NCBI RefSeq assembly: GCF_051020955.1
Contig: NW_027476829.1
Span: 1 to 64,000 of the forward strand
Direction: 5' to 3'
Origin: Megalopta genalis
Lineage: Eukaryota; Arthropoda; Insecta; Hymenoptera; Halictidae
DNA length: 64,000 bases
Shown here in pieces: positions 38,840-52,649 of the stretch. Each line of letters opens with the position of its first letter. Position 1 is the stretch's first letter. The translations under genes were made by a program, and so were the position numbers. The notes below the pieces were generated by a model. The model did no database searches and was not told where the DNA came from. It worked only from the letters and a program-made list of their open reading frames with translations.

Positions 38840-41800
38840 TCAAATCAATGCGAAGTAGAGAAGGCTTAGCATCAAATCCATGCAACACAAATTATTTAAT
38901 TTCTTATACTTGCGATATAAGTGATAAAGCTTCAGCTGCATGCGAAACAAACGAGCTAGCTTTAAATCCAAGCGAAACACATGATTTAGCTTCAAATGAA
39001 TGCGAAATAGAAGGCTTAGCATCAAATCCATGCAACACAAATTATTTAGCTTCTTATAATTGCGATAAAAGTGATAAAGCTTCAAATGCAGGTGAAACAA
39101 ACGAGTGAGCTTTAAATCCAAGCGTAACACATGATTTAACTTCAAATCAATGCGAAGTAGAAGATTTACCTTCAAATCCATGCGAAACAAATGGTTTAGC
39201 TTCAAATACTTATGATATACATGATTTAGCTTCAACTGCATGCGATACAAACGAGTTAGCTTCAAATCCAAGCGAAACACATGATTTAGCTTCAAATCAA
39301 TGCGAAATAGAAGGCTTAGCATCAAATCCATGCGACACAAATTATTTAGCTTCGTATACTTGCGATATAAGTGATATAGCTTCAAATGCAGGTGAAACAA
39401 ACGAGTGATCTTCAAATCCAAGCGTAACACTTGATTTAACTTCAAATCAATGGGAAGTAGAAGATTTACCTTCAAATCCATGCGAAACAAATGGTTAAGC
39501 TTCAAATACTTGTGATATACATGATTTAGCTTCAGCTGCATGCGAAACAAACGAGTTAGCTTCAAATCCAAGCGAAACACATGATTTAGCTTCAAATCAA
39601 TGCGAAGTAGAAGGCTTAGAATCAAATCCATGCAACACAAATTATTTAGCTTCTTATACTTGCGATAAAAGTGATAAAGCTTCAAATGCAGGTGAAACAA
39701 ACGAGTGAGCTTTAAATCCAAGCGTAACACATAATTTAACTTCAAATCAATGCGAAGTAGAAGATTTACCTTCAAATCCATGCGAAACAAATGGTTTAGC
39801 TTCAAATACTTGTGATATACATGATTTAGCTTCAGCTGCATGCGAAACAAACGAGTTAGCTTCAAATCCAAGCGAAACACATGATTTAGCTTCAAATCAA
39901 TGCGAAGTAGAAGGCTTAGAATCAAATCCATGCAACACAAATTATTTAGCTTCTTATACTTGCGATAAAAGTGATAAAGCTTCAAATGCAGTTGAATCAA
40001 ACGAGTGAGCTTTAAATCCAAGCGTAACACATAATTTAACTTCAAATCAATGCGAAGTAGAAGATTTACCTTCAAATCCATGCGAAACAAATGGTTTAGC
40101 TTCAAATACTTGTGATATACATGATTTAGCTTCAACTGCATGCGAAAGAAACGAGTTAGCTTCAAATCCAAGCGAGACACATGATTTAGCTTCAAATCAA
40201 TGCGAAATAGAAGGCTTAGCATCAAATCCATGCGACACAAATTATTTAGCTTCGTATACTTGCGATATAAGTGATATAGCTTCAAATGCAGGTGAAGCAA
40301 ACGAGTGATCCTCAAATCCAAGCGTAACACTTGATTTAACTTCAAATCAATGGGAGGTAGAAGATTTACCTTCAATTCCATGCGAAACAAATGGTTTAGC
40401 TTCAAATACTTGTGATATACATGATTTAGCTTCAGCTGCATGCGAAACAAACGAGTCAGCTTCAAATCTAAGCGAAACACATGATTTAGCTTCAAATCAA
40501 TGCGAAGTAGAAGATTTACCTTCAAATCCATGCGAAACAAATGGCTTAGCTTCAAATACTTGTGATATACATGATTTAGCTTCAGCCGCATGCGATACAA
40601 CCGAGTTAGCTTCAAATCCAAGCGAAACACATGATTTAGCTTCAAATCAATGCGAAGTAGAAGGCTTAGAATCAAATCCATGCAACACAAATTATTTAGC
40701 TTCTTATACTTGCGATAAAAGTGATAAAGCTTCAAATGCAGGTGAATCAAACGAGTGAGCTTTAAATCCAAGCGTAACACATAATTTAACTTCAAATCAA
40801 TGCGAAGTAGAAGATTTACATTCAAATCCATGCGAAACAAATGGTTTAGCTTCAAATACTTGTGATATACATGATTTAGCTTCAACTGCATGCGATACAA
40901 ACGAGTTAGCTTCAAATCCAAGCGAAACACATGATTTAGCTTCAAATCAATGCGAAATAGAAGGCTTAGCATCAAATCCATGCGACACAAATTATTTAGC
41001 TTCGTATACTTGCGATATAAGTGATATAGCTTCAAATGCAGGTGAAACAAACGAGTGATCTTCAAATCCAAGCGTAACACTTGATTTAACTTCAAATCAA
41101 TGGGAAGTAGAAGATTTACCTTCAAATCCATGCGAAACAAATGGTTAAGCTTCAAATACTTGTGATATACATGATTTAGCTTCAGCTGCATGCGAAACAA
41201 ACGAGTTAGCTTCAAATCCAAGCGAAACACATGATTTAGCTTCAAATCAATGCGAAGTAGAAGGCTTAGAATCAAATCCATGCAACACAAATTATTTAGC
41301 TTCTTATACTTGCGATAAAAGTGATAAAGCTTCAAATGCAGGTGAATCAAACGAGTGAGCTTTAAATCCAAGCGTAACACATAATTTAACTTCAAATCAA
41401 TGCGAAGTAGAAGATTTACCTTCAAATCCATGCGAAACAAATGGTTTAGCTTCAAATACTTGTGATATACATGATTTAGCTTCAACTGCATGCGAAAGAA
41501 ACGAGTTAGCTTCAAATCCAAGCGAAACACATGATTTAGCTTCAAATCAATGCGAAATAGAAGGCTTAGCATCAAATCCATGCGACACAAATTATTTAGC
41601 TTCGTATACTTGCGATATAAGTGATATAGCTTCAAATGCAGGTGAAGCAAACGAGTGATCTTCAAATCCAAGCGTAACACTTGATTTAACTTCAAATCAA
41701 TGGGAGGTAGAAGATTTACCTTCAATTCCATGCGAAACAAATGGTTTAGCTTCAAATACTTGTGATATACATGATTTAGCTTCAGCTGCATGCGAAACAA

Positions 41801-42895
41801 ACGAGTCAGCTTCAAATCTAAGCGAAACACATGATTTAGAATCAAATCAATACGAAATAGAAGGCTTAGCATCAAATCCATGCGACACAAATTATTTAGC
41901 TTCGTATACTTGCAATATAAGTGATATAGCTTCAAATGCAGGTGAAACGAACGAGTGATCTTCAAATCCAAGCGTAACACTTGATTTAACTTCAAATCAA
42001 TGGGAAGTAGAAGATTTACCTTCAAATCCATGCGAAACAAATGGTTTAGCTTCAAATACTTGTGATATACATGATTTAGCTTCAGCTGCATGCGAAACAA
42101 ACGAGTTAGCTTCAAATCCAAGCGAAACACATGATTTAGATTCAAATAAATGCGAAGTAGAAGATTTACCTTCAAATCCATGCGAAACAAATGGCTTAGC
42201 TTCAAATACTTGTGATATACATGATTTAGCTTCAGCTGCATGCGAAACAAACGAGTTAGCTTCAAATCCAAGCGAAACACATGATTTAGCTTCAAATCAA
42301 TGCGAAGTAGCAGATTTACCTTCAAATCCATGCGAAACAAACGTTTTAGCTTCAAATACTTGTGACATACATGATTTAGCTTCAGCTGCATGCGGAACAA
42401 ACGAGTTAGCTTCAAATCCAAGCGAAACACATGATTTAGCTTCAAATCAATGCGAAATAGAAGGCTTAGCATCAAATCCATGCAACACAAATTATTTAGC
42501 TTCTTATACTTGCGATAAAAGTGATGAAGCTTCAAATGCAGGTGAAACAAACGAGTGAGCTTTAAATCCAAGCATAACACATGATTTAACTTCAAATCAA
42601 TGCGAAGTAGAAAATTTACCTTCAAATCCATGCGAAACATATGGTTTAGCTTCAAATACTTGTGATATACATGATTTAACTTCAACTGCATGCGAAACAA
42701 ACGAGTTAGCTTCAAATCCAGGCGAAACACATGATTTAGCTTCAAATCAATGCGAAGTAGAAGATTTAGCTTCAAATCCATGCGAAACAAATGGCTTAGC
42801 TTCAAATACTTTTGATATACATGATTTAGCTTCAGCTGCATGCGAAACAAACGGGTTAGCTTCAAATCCAAGCGAAACACATGATTTAGCTTCAA
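38840..42895 (-). other. Second copy of the 1,351-codon open frame, doubtful as a gene
   Basis: This is the duplicate at offset 15,780 of the frame at 23060-27115. It differs by a few residues, for example Arg for Cys in one LDLK-type repeat. Conservation of length follows from the recent DNA duplication and says nothing about selection. Confidence 0.85.
38851..38970. repeat. Module P, copy 2
   Basis: It matches copy 1 at offset 15,780. Confidence 0.85.
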
Positions 42896-45800
42896 ATCAA
42901 TTGCGAAATAGAAGGCTTAGCATCAAATCCATGCAACACAAATTATTTAGCTTCTTACACTTGCGATATAAGTGATAAAGCTTCAAATGCAGGTGAAACA
43001 AACGAGTGATCTTCAAATCCAAGCGAAACACATGATTTAACTTCAAATCAATGGGAAGTAGAAGATTTACCTTCAAATCCATGCGAAACATATGGTTTAG
43101 CTTCAAATACTTGTGATATACATGATTTAGCTTCAGCTGCATGCGAAACAAACGAGTTAGCTTCAAATCCAAGCGTAACACATGATTTAGCTTCAAATCA
43201 ATGCGAAGTAGAAGGCTTAGCATCAAATCCATGCAACACAAATTATTTAGCTTCTTACACTTGCGATATAAGTGATAAAGCTTCAAATGCAGGCGAAACA
43301 AACGAGTGAGCTTTAAATCGAAGCGTAACACATGATTTAACTTCAAATCAATGCGAAGTAGAAGATTTACCTTCAAATCCATGCGAAACAAATGGTTTAG
43401 CTTCAAATACTTGTGATACACATGATTTAGCTTCAACTGCATGCGAAACGAACGAGTTAGCTTCAAATCCAAGCGAAACACATGATTAAGCTTCAAATCA
43501 ATTGCGAAATAGAATTCTTAGCATCAAATCCATGCGACGCAAATTATTTAGCTTCTTACACTTGCGATATAAGTGATAAAGCTTCAAATGCCGGCGAAAC
43601 AAACGAGTGAGCTTTAAATCCAAGCGTAACACATCATTTAACTTCAAATCAATGCGAAGTAGAAGATTTACCTTCAAATCCATGCGAAACAAATGGTTTA
43701 GCTTCAAATACTTGTGATACACATGATTTAGCTTCAACTGCATGCGAAACAAACGAGTTAGCTTCAAATCCAAGCGAAACACTCGATTTAGCTGCAAATC
43801 AGTTGCGAAATAGAAGGCTTAGCATCAAATCCATGCAACACAAATTATTTAGCTTCTTACACTTGCGATATAAGTGATGAAGCTTCAAATGCAGGCGAAA
43901 CAAACGAGTGGGCTTTAAATCCAAGCGTAACACATGATTTAACTTCAAATCAATGCGAAGTAGAAGATTTACCTTCAAATCCATGCGAAACAAATGGCTT
44001 AGCTTCAAATACTTGTGATATACATGATTTAGCTCCAGCTGCATGCGATACAAACGAGTTAGCTTCAAATCCAAGCGAAACACATGATTTAGCTTCAAAT
44101 CAATGCGAAATAGAAGGCTTAGCATCAAATCCATGCAACACAAATTATTTAGCTTCTTATACTTGCGATAAAAGTGATAAAGCTTCAAATGCAGGTGAAA
44201 CAAACGAGTGAGCTTTAAATCCAAGCGTAACAAATGATTTAACTTCAAATCAATGCGAAGTAGAAGATTTACCTTCAAATCCATGCGAAACAAATGGTTT
44301 AGCTTCAAATACTTGTGATAAACATGATTTAGCTTCAACTGCATGCGATACAAACGAGTTAGCTTCAAATCCAAGCGAAACACATGATTTAGCTTCAAAT
44401 CAATGCGAAATAGAAGGCTTAGCATCAAATCCATGCGACACAAATTATTTAGCTTCGTATACTTGCGATATAAGTGATATAGCTTCAAATGCAGGTGAAA
44501 CAAACGAGTGATCTTCAAATCCAAGCGTAACACTTGATTTAACTTCAAATCAATGGGAAGTAGAAGATTTACCTTCAAATCCATGCGAAACAAATGGTTA
44601 AGCTTCAAATACTTGTGATATACATGATTTAGCTTCAGCTGCATGCGAAACAAACGAGTTAGCTTCAAATCCAAGCGAAACACATGATTTAGCTTCAAAT
44701 CAATGCGAAATAGAAGATTTACCTTCAAATCCATGCGAAACAAATGGTTAAGCTTCAAATACTTGTGATATACATGATTTAGCTTCAGCTGCATGCGAAA
44801 CAAACGAGTTAGCTTCAAATCCAAGCGAAACACATGATTTAGAATCAAATCAATACGAAATAGAAGGCTTAGCATCAAATCCATGCGACACAAATTATTT
44901 AGCTTCGTATACTTGCAATATAAGTGATATAGCTTCAAATGCAGGTGAAACGAACGAGTGATCTTCAAATCCAAGCGTAACACTTGATTTAACTTCAAAT
45001 CAATGGGAAGTAGAAGATTTACCTTCAAATCCATGCGAAACAAATGGTTTAGCTTCAAATACTTGTGATATACATGATTTAGCTTCAGCTGCATGCGAAA
45101 CAAACGAGTGAGCTTTAAATCCAAGCGTAACACATAATTTAACTTCAAATCAATGCGAAGTAGAAGATTTACCTTCAAATCCATGCGAAACAAATGGTTT
45201 AGCTTCAAATACTTGTGATATACATGATTTAGCTTCAACTGCATGCGAAAGAAACGAGTTAGCTTCAAATCCAAGCGAAACACATGATTTAGCTTCAAAT
45301 CAATGCGAAATAGAAGGCTTAGCATCAAATCCATGCGACACAAATTATTTAGCTTCGTATACTTGCGATATAAGTGATATAGCTTCAAATGCAGGTGAAG
45401 CAAACGAGTGATCTTCAAATCCAAGCGTAACACTTGATTTAACTTCAAATCAATGGGAGGTAGAAGATTTACCTTCAATTCCATGCGAAACAAATGGTTT
45501 AGCTTCAAATACTTGTGATATACATGATTTAGCTTCAGCTGCATGCGAAACAAACGAGTCAGCTTCAAATCTAAGCGAAACACATGATTTAGCTTCAAAT
45601 CAATGCGAAGTAGAAGATTTACCTTCAAATCCATGCGAAACAAATGGCTTAGCTTCAAATACTTGTGATATACATGATTTAGCTTCAGCCGCATGCGATA
45701 CAACCGAGTTAGCTTCACATCCAAGCGAAACACATGATTTAGCTTCAAATCAATGCGAAATAGAAGGCTTAGCATAAAATCCATGCGACACAAATTATTT

Positions 45801-46022
45801 AACTTCGTATACTTGCGATATAAGTGATATAGCTTCAAATGCAGGTGAAACAAACGAGTGATCTTCAAATCCAAGCCTAACACATGATTTAACTTCAAAT
45901 CAATGGGAAGTAGCAGATTTACCTTCAAATCCAAACGAAACAAATGATTTAGCTTCAAATACTTGTGATATACATGATTTAGCTTCAGCTGCATGCGAAA
46001 CAAACGAGTTAGCTTCAAATCC
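41820..46022. repeat. 4,203-bp tandem segment, copy 1
   Basis: Positions 41820-44842 match 46023-49045. The left limit is ctaagcg at 41818 against ccaagcg at 46021, the right limit is tagaatc at 44841 against tagcttc at 49044. The segment spans the right edge of the 15,780-bp duplication and contains R. A private difference is gagtgggctt at about 43911, where all sister copies have gagtgagctt. Confidence 0.85.
42897..43798. repeat. Block R, copy 2
   Basis: It matches copy 1 at offset 15,780. Confidence 0.87.
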
Positions 46023-47098
46023 AAGCGAAACACATGATTTAGAATCAAATCAATACGAAATAGAAGGCTTAGCATCAAATCCATGCGACACAAATTATTT
46101 AGCTTCGTATACTTGCAATATAAGTGATATAGCTTCAAATGCAGGTGAAACGAACGAGTGATCTTCAAATCCAAGCGTAACACTTGATTTAACTTCAAAT
46201 CAATGGGAAGTAGAAGATTTACCTTCAAATCCATGCGAAACAAATGGTTTAGCTTCAAATACTTGTGATATACATGATTTAGCTTCAGCTGCATGCGAAA
46301 CAAACGAGTTAGCTTCAAATCCAAGCGAAACACATGATTTAGATTCAAATAAATGCGAAGTAGAAGATTTACCTTCAAATCCATGCGAAACAAATGGCTT
46401 AGCTTCAAATACTTGTGATATACATGATTTAGCTTCAGCTGCATGCGAAACAAACGAGTTAGCTTCAAATCCAAGCGAAACACATGATTTAGCTTCAAAT
46501 CAATGCGAAGTAGCAGATTTACCTTCAAATCCATGCGAAACAAACGTTTTAGCTTCAAATACTTGTGACATACATGATTTAGCTTCAGCTGCATGCGGAA
46601 CAAACGAGTTAGCTTCAAATCCAAGCGAAACACGTGATTTAGCTTCAAATCAATGCGAAATAGAAGGCTTAGCATCAAATCCATGCAACACAAATTATTT
46701 AGCTTCTTATACTTGCGATAAAAGTGATGAAGCTTCAAATGCAGGTGAAACAAACGAGTGAGCTTTAAATCCAAGCATAACACATGATTTAACTTCAAAT
46801 CAATGCGAAGTAGAAAATTTACCTTCAAATCCATGCGAAACATATGGTTTAGCTTCAAATACTTGTGATATACATGATTTAACTTCAACTGCATGCGAAA
46901 CAAACGAGTTAGCTTCAAATCCAGGCGAAACACATGATTTAGCTTCAAATCAATGCGAAGTAGAAGATTTAGCTTCAAATCCATGCGAAACAAATGGCTT
47001 AGCTTCAAATACTTTTGATATACATGATTTAGCTTCAGCTGCATGCGAAACAAACGGGTTAGCTTCAAATCCAAGCGAAACACATGATTTAGCTTCAA
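43799..47098 (-). other. Repeat-encoded open frame (1,099 codons), doubtful as a gene
   Basis: It runs between two extra-T sites of neighbouring R blocks (47102 and 43801). It shares its beginning with the 1,351-codon frames and then diverges where the HOR order changes. A related frame of 949 codons lies at 55058-57907, shorter by exactly 150 residues, i.e. 15 monomers. Confidence 0.84.
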
Positions 47099-48339
47099 AT
47101 CAATTGCGAAATAGAAGGCTTAGCATCAAATCCATGCAACACAAATTATTTAGCTTCTTACACTTGCGATATAAGTGATAAAGCTTCAAATGCAGGTGAA
47201 ACAAACGAGTGATCTTCAAATCCAAGCGAAACACATGATTTAACTTCAAATCAATGGGAAGTAGAAGATTTACCTTCAAATCCATGCGAAACATATGGTT
47301 TAGCTTCAAATACTTGTGATATACATGATTTAGCTTCAGCTGCATGCGAAACAAACGAGTTAGCTTCAAATCCAAGCGTAACACATGATTTAGCTTCAAA
47401 TCAATGCGAAGTAGAAGGCTTAGCATCAAATCCATGCAACACAAATTATTTAGCTTCTTACACTTGCGATATAAGTGATAAAGCTTCAAATGCAGGCGAA
47501 ACAAACGAGTGAGCTTTAAATCGAAGCGTAACACATGATTTAACTTCAAATCAATGCGAAGTAGAAGATTTACCTTCAAATCCATGCGAAACAAATGGTT
47601 TAGCTTCAAATACTTGTGATACACATGATTTAGCTTCAACTGCATGCGAAACAAACGAGTTAGCTTCAAATCCAAGCGAAACACATGATTAAGCTTCAAA
47701 TCAATTGCGAAATAGAATTCTTAGCATCAAATCCATGCGACGCAAATTATTTAGCTTCTTACACTTGCGATATAAGTGATAAAGCTTCAAATGCCGGCGA
47801 AACAAACGAGTGAGCTTTAAATCCAAGCATAACACATCATTTAACTTCAAATCAATGCGAAGTAGAAGATTTACCTTCAAATCCATGCGAAACAAATGGT
47901 TTAGCTTCAAATACTTGTGATACACATGATTTAGCTTCAACTGCATGCGAAACAAACGAGTTAGCTTCAAATCCAAGCGAAACACTCGATTTAGCTGCAA
48001 ATCAGTTGCGAAATAGAAGGCTTAGCATCAAATCCATGCAACACAAATTATTTAGCTTCTTACACTTGCGATATAAGTGATGAAGCTTCAAATGCAGGCG
48101 AAACAAACGAGTGAGCTTTAAATCCAAGCGTAACACATGATTTAACTTCAAATCAATGCGAAGTAGAAGATTTACCTTCAAATCCATGCGAAACAAATGG
48201 CTTAGCTTCAAATACTTGTGATATACATGATTTAGCTCCAGCTGCATGCGATACAAACGAGTTAGCTTCAAATCCAAGCGAAACACATGATTTAGCTTCA
48301 AATCAATGCGAAATAGAAGGCTTAGCATCAAATCCATGC
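45101..48339. repeat. Block Z, copy 1
   Basis: It matches 56060-59148, at offset 10,959 on the left part and 10,809 on the right. The change of 150 is exactly five monomers that are present near 46510-46660 and absent near 57450. Shared rare variants include agcttcacat (45711 and 56670) and caatacgaaatag (46051 and 57010). Confidence 0.83.
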
Positions 48340-49045
48340 AACACAAATTATTTAGCTTCTTATACTTGCGATAAAAGTGATAAAGCTTCAAATGCAGGTG
48401 AAACAAACGAGTGAGCTTTAAATCCAAGCGTAACAAATGATTTAACTTCAAATCAATGCGAAGTAGAAGATTTACCTTCAAATCCATGCGAAACAAATGG
48501 TTTAGCTTCAAATACTTGTGATAAACATGATTTAGCTTCAACTGCATGCGATACAAACGAGTTAGCTTCAAATCCAAGCGAAACACATGATTTAGCTTCA
48601 AATCAATGCGAAATAGAAGGCTTAGCATCAAATCCATGCGACACAAATTATTTAGCTTCGTATACTTGCGATATAAGTGATATAGCTTCAAATGCAGGTG
48701 AAACAAACGAGTGATCTTCAAATCCAAGCGTAACACTTGATTTAACTTCAAATCAATGGGAAGTAGAAGATTTACCTTCAAATCCATGCGAAACAAATGG
48801 TTAAGCTTCAAATACTTGTGATATACATGATTTAGCTTCAGCTGCATGCGAAACAAACGAGTTAGCTTCAAATCCAAGCGAAACACATGATTTAGCTTCA
48901 AATCAATGCGAAATAGAAGATTTACCTTCAAATCCATGCGAAACAAATGGTTAAGCTTCAAATACTTGTGATATACATGATTTAGCTTCAGCTGCATGCG
49001 AAACAAACGAGTTAGCTTCAAATCCAAGCGAAACACATGATTTAG
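46023..49045. repeat. 4,203-bp tandem segment, copy 2 (matching part)
   Basis: This is the repeated part of the 4,203-bp segment. Differences from copy 1 are single bases, for example cacgtgat near 46633 and the lack of the G at 48114. Confidence 0.85.
47100..48001. repeat. Block R, copy 3
   Basis: It matches copy 2 at offset 4,203. Differences include gcgaaaca near 47652, where copies 1 and 2 have gcgaaacg, and ccaagcataac near 47829, where they have ccaagcgtaac. Confidence 0.86.
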
Positions 49046-51308
49046 CTTCAAATCAATGCGAAGTAGAAGGCTTAGCATCAAATCCATGCAACACAAATTA
49101 TTTAGCTTCTTACACTTGCGATATAAGTGATAAAGCTTCAAATGAAGGCGAAACAAACGAGTGAGCTTTAAATCCAAGCGTAACACATGATTTAACTTCA
49201 AATCAATGCGAAGTAGAAGATTTACATTCAAATCCATGCGAAACAAATGGCTTAGCTTCAACTACTTGTGATATACATGATTTAGCTTCAACTGCATGCG
49301 AAACAAACGAGTTAGCTGCAAATCCAAGCGAAACACATGATTTAGCTTCAAATCAATGCGAAATAGAAGGCATAGCATCAAATACATGCGACACAAATTA
49401 TTTAGCTGCGTATACTTGCGATGTAAGTGATATAGCTTCAAATGCAGGTGAAAAAAACGAGTGATCTTCAAATCCATGCGTAACACTTGATTTAACTTCA
49501 AATCAATGGGACGTAGAAGATTTACCTTCAAATCCATGCGAAACAAATGGTTTAGCTTCAAATACTTGTGATATACATGATTTAGCTTCAGCTGCATGCG
49601 AAACAAACGAGTTAGCTTCAAATCCAAGCGAAACATATGATTTAGCCTCAAATCAATGCGAAGTAGAAGATTTACCTTCAAATCCATGCGAAACAAATGG
49701 CTTAGCTTCAAATACTTGTGATATACATGATTTAGCTTCAGCCGCATGCGATACAACTGAGTTAGCTTCAAATCCAAGCGAAACACATGATTTAGCTTCA
49801 AATCAATGCGAAATAGAAGGGTTAGCATAAAATCCATGCAACACAAATTATTTAGCTTCTTATACTTGCGATATAAGTAATAAAGCTTCAAATGCATGCG
49901 AAACAAACGAGTTAGCTTCAAATCCAAGCGATACACATGATTTAGCTTCAAATAAATGCGAAATAGAATGCTTAGCATCAAATCCATGCGACACAAATTA
50001 TTTAGCTTGAAATACTTGTGATATACATGATTTAGCTTCAGCTGCATGCGAAACTAACGAGTTAGCTTCAAATCCAAGCGAAATACATGATTTAGCTTCA
50101 AATCAATGCGAAGTAGAAGATTTACCTTCAAATCCATGCGAAACAAATGGTTTAGGTTCATATACTTGTGATATACATGATTTAGCTTCAACTGCATGCG
50201 AAATAATCAAGTAAGCTTCAAATCCAAGCGAAACACATGATTTAGCATCAAATCAATGCGAAATAGAAGGCTTAGCATCAAATCCATGCTACACAAAATA
50301 TTTAGCTTCGTATACTTGCGATATAAGTGATATAGCTTCAAATGCAGGTGAAACAAACGAGTGATCTTCAAATCCAAGCTTAACACATGATTTAGCTTCA
50401 AATCAATGCGAAGTAGCAGATTTCCCTTCAAATCCATGCGAAACAAACGTTTAAGCTTCAAATACTTGTGATATACATGATTTAGCTTCAGCTGCATGCG
50501 AAACAAACGAGTTAGCTTCAAATCCAAGCGAAACACATGATTTAGCTTCAAATCAATGCGAAATAGAAGGCTTAGCATCAAATCCATGCAACACAAATTA
50601 TTTAGCTTCTTACACTTGCGATATAAGTGATAAATCTTCAAATGAAGGCGAAACAAACGAGTGAGCTTTAAATCCAAGCGTAACACATGATTTAACTTCA
50701 AATCAATGCGAAGTAGAAGATATTCATTCAAATCCATGCGAAACAAATGGCTTAGCTTCAACTACTTGTGATATACATGATTTAGCTTCAACTGCATGCG
50801 AAACAAACGAGTTAGCTGCAAATCCAAGCGAAACACATGATTTAGCTTCAAATCAATGCGAAATAGAAGGCTTAGCATCAAATCCATGCGACACAAATTA
50901 TTTAGCTTCGTATACTTGCGATGTAAGTGATATAGCTTCAAATGCAGGTGAAAAAAACGAGTGATCTTCAAATCCATGCGTAACACTTGATTTAACTTCA
51001 AATCAATGGGAAGTAGAAGATTTACCTTCAAATCCATGCGAAACAAATGGTTTAGCTTCAAATACTTGTGATATACATGATTTAGCTTCAGCTGCATGCG
51101 AAACAAACGAGTTAGCTTCAAATCCAAGCGAAACATATGATTTAGCCTCAAATCAATGCGAAGTAGAAGATTTACCTTCAAATCCATGCGAAACAAATGG
51201 CTTAGCTTCAAATACTTGTGATATACATGATTTAGCTTCAATTGCATGCGAAACAAACGAGTTAGCTTCAAATCCAAGCGAAACACATGATTTAGCTTCA
51301 AATCAATG

Positions 51309-51428
51309 CGAAGTAGAGAAGGCTTAGCATCAAATCCATGCAACACAAATTATTTAATTTCTTATACTTGCGATATAAGTGATAAAGCTTCAGCTGCATG
51401 CGAAACAAACGAGCTAGCTTTAAATCCA
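51309..51428. repeat. Module P, copy 3
   Basis: It matches copy 1 at offset 28,238. The preceding 585 bp (50762-51346) match 22524-23108. A one-HOR (300-bp) insertion between 50207 and 50762 explains why the offset further upstream is 27,938. Confidence 0.84.
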
Positions 51429-52649
51429 AGCGAAACACATGATTTAGCTTCAAATGAATGCGAAATAGAAGGCTTAGCATCAAATCCATGCAACACAAAT
51501 TATTTAGCTTCTTATACTTGCGATAAAAGTGATAAAGCTTCAAATGCAGGTGAAAGAAACGAGTGAGCTTTAAATCCAAGCGTAACACATGATTTAACTT
51601 CAAATCAATGCGAAGTAGAAGATTTACCTTCAAATCCATGCGAAACAAATGGTTTAGCTTCAAATACTTGTGATATACATGATTTAGCTTCAACTGCATG
51701 CGATACAAACGAGTTAGCTTCAAATCCAAGCGAAACACATGATTTAGCTTCAAATCAATGCGAAATAGAAGGCTTAGCATCAAATCCATGCGACACAAAT
51801 TATTTAGCTTCGTATACTTGCGATATAAGTGATATAGCTTCAAATGCAGGTGAAACAAACGAGTGATCTTCAAATCCAAGCGTAACACTTGATTTAACTT
51901 CAAATCAATGGGAAGTAGAAGATTTACCTTCAAATCCATGCGAAACAAATGGTTAAGCTTCAAATACTTGTGATATACATGATTTAGCTTCAGCTGCATG
52001 CGAAACAAACGAGTTAGCTTCAAATCCAAGCGAAACACATGATTTAGCTTCAAATCAATGCGAAGTAGAAGGCTTAGAATCAAATCCATGCAACACAAAT
52101 TATTTAGCTTCTTATACTTGCGATAAAAGTGATAAAGCTTCAAATGCAGGTGAATCAAACGAGTGAGCTTTAAATCCAAGCGTAACACATAATTTAACTT
52201 CAAATCAATGCGAAGTAGAAGATTTACCTTCAAATCCATGCGAAACAAATGGTTTAGCTTCAAATACTTGTGATATACATGATTTAGCTTCAGCTGCATG
52301 CGAAACAAACGAGTTAGCTTCAAATCCAAGCGAAACACATGATTTAGCTTCAAATCAATGCGAAGTAGAAGGCTTAGAATCAAATCCATGCAACACAAAT
52401 TATTTAGCTTCTTATACTTGCGATAAAAGTGATAAAGCTTCAAATGCAGGTGAATCAAACGAGTGAGCTTTAAATCCAAGCGTAACACATAATTTAACTT
52501 CAAATCAATGCGAAGTAGAAGATTTACCTTCAAATCCATGCGAAACAAATGGTTTAGCTTCAAATACTTGTGATATACATGATTTAGCTTCAACTGCATG
52601 CGAAACAAACGAGTTAGCTTCAAATCCAAGCGAAACACATGATTTAGCT

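Larger units (their letters stand above)
28219..43998. repeat. 15,780-bp tandem segment, copy 2
   Basis: The join between the two copies falls between 28219 and 28252. At 28218 the base is C, as at 43998, whereas 12438 has T. At 28253 the sequence gattcaac agrees with 12473, whereas 44033 reads gctccag. The sequence therefore switches from the end type to the start type within 34 bp, as expected at a tandem-duplication junction formed by unequal exchange. An assembly duplication would look the same. Confidence 0.88.
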
